In this document: positions 5,171 to 6,239 of the stretch, in pieces
How positions within the stretch are numbered: the stretch's first letter is position 1
Layout: each line of letters opens with the position of its first letter
From: Candidatus Omnitrophota bacterium
GTDB taxonomy: Bacteria > Omnitrophota > Gorgyraeia > Aquiviventales > Aquiviventaceae
Direction: 5' to 3'
Assembly (NCBI GenBank): GCA_016206585.1
Contig: JACQRE010000148.1
Span: forward strand, 1-6,239
DNA length: 6,239 nucleotides
The notes under the pieces: generated by a model
Told to the model about the DNA's origin: nothing
What the model saw: the letters and a program-made list of their open reading frames with translations, nothing else
Database searches by the model: none
Program-made: the position numbers and the translations under genes

Positions 5171-6239
5171 TTACCCTGCCGGCCCGCCATGCCGGACGGC
5201 GGATGGCACCTCATCGGCAAACTGCACGAAGTTGTCGCGGAACTTCGCGGCGAGCGCCTTGGCTTTCGCGTCGTAGGCCGCCGCGCTGTTCCACGTCGAG
5301 CGCGGATCAAGCAGCCCGTCGTCCACGCCGGGACAACGCGTCACGCGCGCGAGGCCGAAGATCGGATCCGCCGCCGTGGGGGCCTGCGCCAACGCGCCGG
5401 TGAGCGCGGCATCCACCATCGCGCGGGTTGCCCCGATGGCGATCCGGTTGCCGGTGCCGTAGGGCCCGCCGGTCCAGCCGGTGTTGATGAGCCAGCACGT
5501 CGCCCGGTGCTTCGCCAGCTTCTCCCCCAGCAGCCCGGCGTAGACGGCGGGACGCAGCGCCATGAAGGGCGCGCCGAAACAGGCGCTGAACGTCGCCGAG
5601 GGCTCCTTGATCCCCTTCTCCGTGCCGGCCACTTTCGCCGTGTAGCCGGAGATGAAGTGGTACATCGCCTGCTCCGGCGTCAGCTTCGCGATCGGCGGCA
5701 TGACGCCGAAGGCATCGCACGTGAGCATGAGGACGTTCGAGGGGTGCCCGGCCATCTTCGTCTGGCTGGCGTTCGGGATCATGGTCAGCGGATACGCGCC
5801 CCGCGTGTTTTCGGTGAGCGAGTCGTCGTCGAGATCCAGCGCGCGGGTCTTCGGGTCCATGGTGACGTTCTCCAGGAGCGTCCCGAAGTAGTGCGTCGTC
5901 GCATAGATCTCCGGCTCAGCCGCGGGCGAGAGCCGGATCATCTTCGCGTAGCAGCCGTTCTCGAAGTTGAAGACGCCGCGGTCGCTCCAGCCGTGCTCGT
6001 CATCGCCGATGAGCGTCCGGCGCGAATCCGCCGAGAGCGACGTCTTGCCGGTGCCCGACAGGCCGAAGAAGATGGCGACCTCGCCGCTCGACCCGACGTT
6101 CGCCGCGCAGTGCATGGGCAGCACGCGCTCAAGCGGCAGCAGATAGTTCATGATCGTGAAGACCGATTTCTTGATTTCGCCGGCGTAGCTAGTGCCGCCG
6201 ATCAGCACCAGCTTCTTGCCGAAGTGGACGATGATGAAG
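5171..6239 (-). CDS. pckA: phosphoenolpyruvate carboxykinase (ATP), partial (N-terminus outside window)
   Basis: Converts oxaloacetate and ATP to phosphoenolpyruvate, CO2 and ADP in the cytoplasm, the entry step of gluconeogenesis. The visible 355 C-terminal residues (usual full length about 530) run into the window edge; the reading frame is open there and GKKLVLIGGTSYAGEIKKS is internal family sequence, so the start lies outside. Motifs in order, numbered from the first full codon: the P-loop GLSGTGKTSLSAD (59-71, Lys65), the metal-binding GDDEHGW (78-84), FNFENGCYAK (90-99), ENTRGAYPL, LTCDAFGVMPPI, FISGYTAKVAGTE and INTGWTGGPYGTGNR. These define the ATP-dependent rather than the GTP-dependent family. 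The C-terminus (RSTWNSAAAYDAKAKALAAKFRDNF) is complete. No strong terminator follows, so read-through into the winged-helix and VIT genes is possible. Confidence 0.97.
   Translation of the reverse strand, partial: FIIVHFGKKLVLIGGTSYAGEIKKSVFTIMNYLLPLERVLPMHCAANVGSSGEVAIFFGLSGTGKTSLSADSRRTLIGDDEHGWSDRGVFNFENGCYAKMIRLSPAAEPEIYATTHYFGTLLENVTMDPKTRALDLDDDSLTENTRGAYPLTMIPNASQTKMAGHPSNVLMLTCDAFGVMPPIAKLTPEQAMYHFISGYTAKVAGTEKGIKEPSATFSACFGAPFMALRPAVYAGLLGEKLAKHRATCWLINTGWTGGPYGTGNRIAIGATRAMVDAALTGALAQAPTAADPIFGLARVTRCPGVDDGLLDPRSTWNSAAAYDAKAKALAAKFRDNFVQFADEVPSAVRHGGPAG

Overview
The window is GC-rich bacterial DNA (roughly two-thirds G+C by eye), densely packed, with every supported gene on the minus strand. 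In the direction of transcription (high to low coordinates) the order is: pckA (ATP-type PEP carboxykinase, 5' end outside the window), a small winged-helix protein, a VIT1/CCC1-family iron/manganese transporter, a Crp/Fnr-family regulator, a large CACAGA-type inverted repeat, a second Crp/Fnr-family regulator, a hemerythrin/DUF1858-like protein, a short-form glutamyl-tRNA reductase (hemA), and a secreted multiheme c-type cytochrome that runs off the window start.

The organism cannot be named from this sequence. A multiheme cytochrome with a signal peptide, C5-pathway heme synthesis, gluconeogenic pckA, Crp/Fnr regulators and a di-iron hemerythrin fit a Gram-negative, facultatively anaerobic or anaerobically respiring bacterium. 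The CACAGA hairpin is a type I recall from intergenic regions of several high-GC environmental phyla, so it is only a weak lineage hint.

Region 4099-6239: pckA is followed after 30 nt by a winged-helix gene, whose end overlaps the VIT transporter start by 17 nt, suggesting translational coupling. Region 3243-4098: the cysteine-rich regulator, and the CACAGA repeat just after its stop. Region 1913-3242: the second regulator and the hemerythrin gene, 16 nt apart with a strong ribosome binding site, a probable operon. Region 1-1912: hemA, whose 3' end overlaps the cytochrome start by 34 nt, with a plausible promoter upstream.

The most interesting regulatory observation is a 15-bp sequence of form CTATGA-N2-CA-N-GTCA, with a TGA-N6-TCA core as in CRP and FNR sites. 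It occurs twice in the same orientation, once in front of the regulator-hemerythrin pair and once in front of hemA-cytochrome. Both regulators keep the Glu and Arg that read such half-sites. I infer a small local regulon linking iron, heme, a hemerythrin (perhaps oxygen or nitric-oxide related) and a multiheme cytochrome. This is a hypothesis from sequence only.
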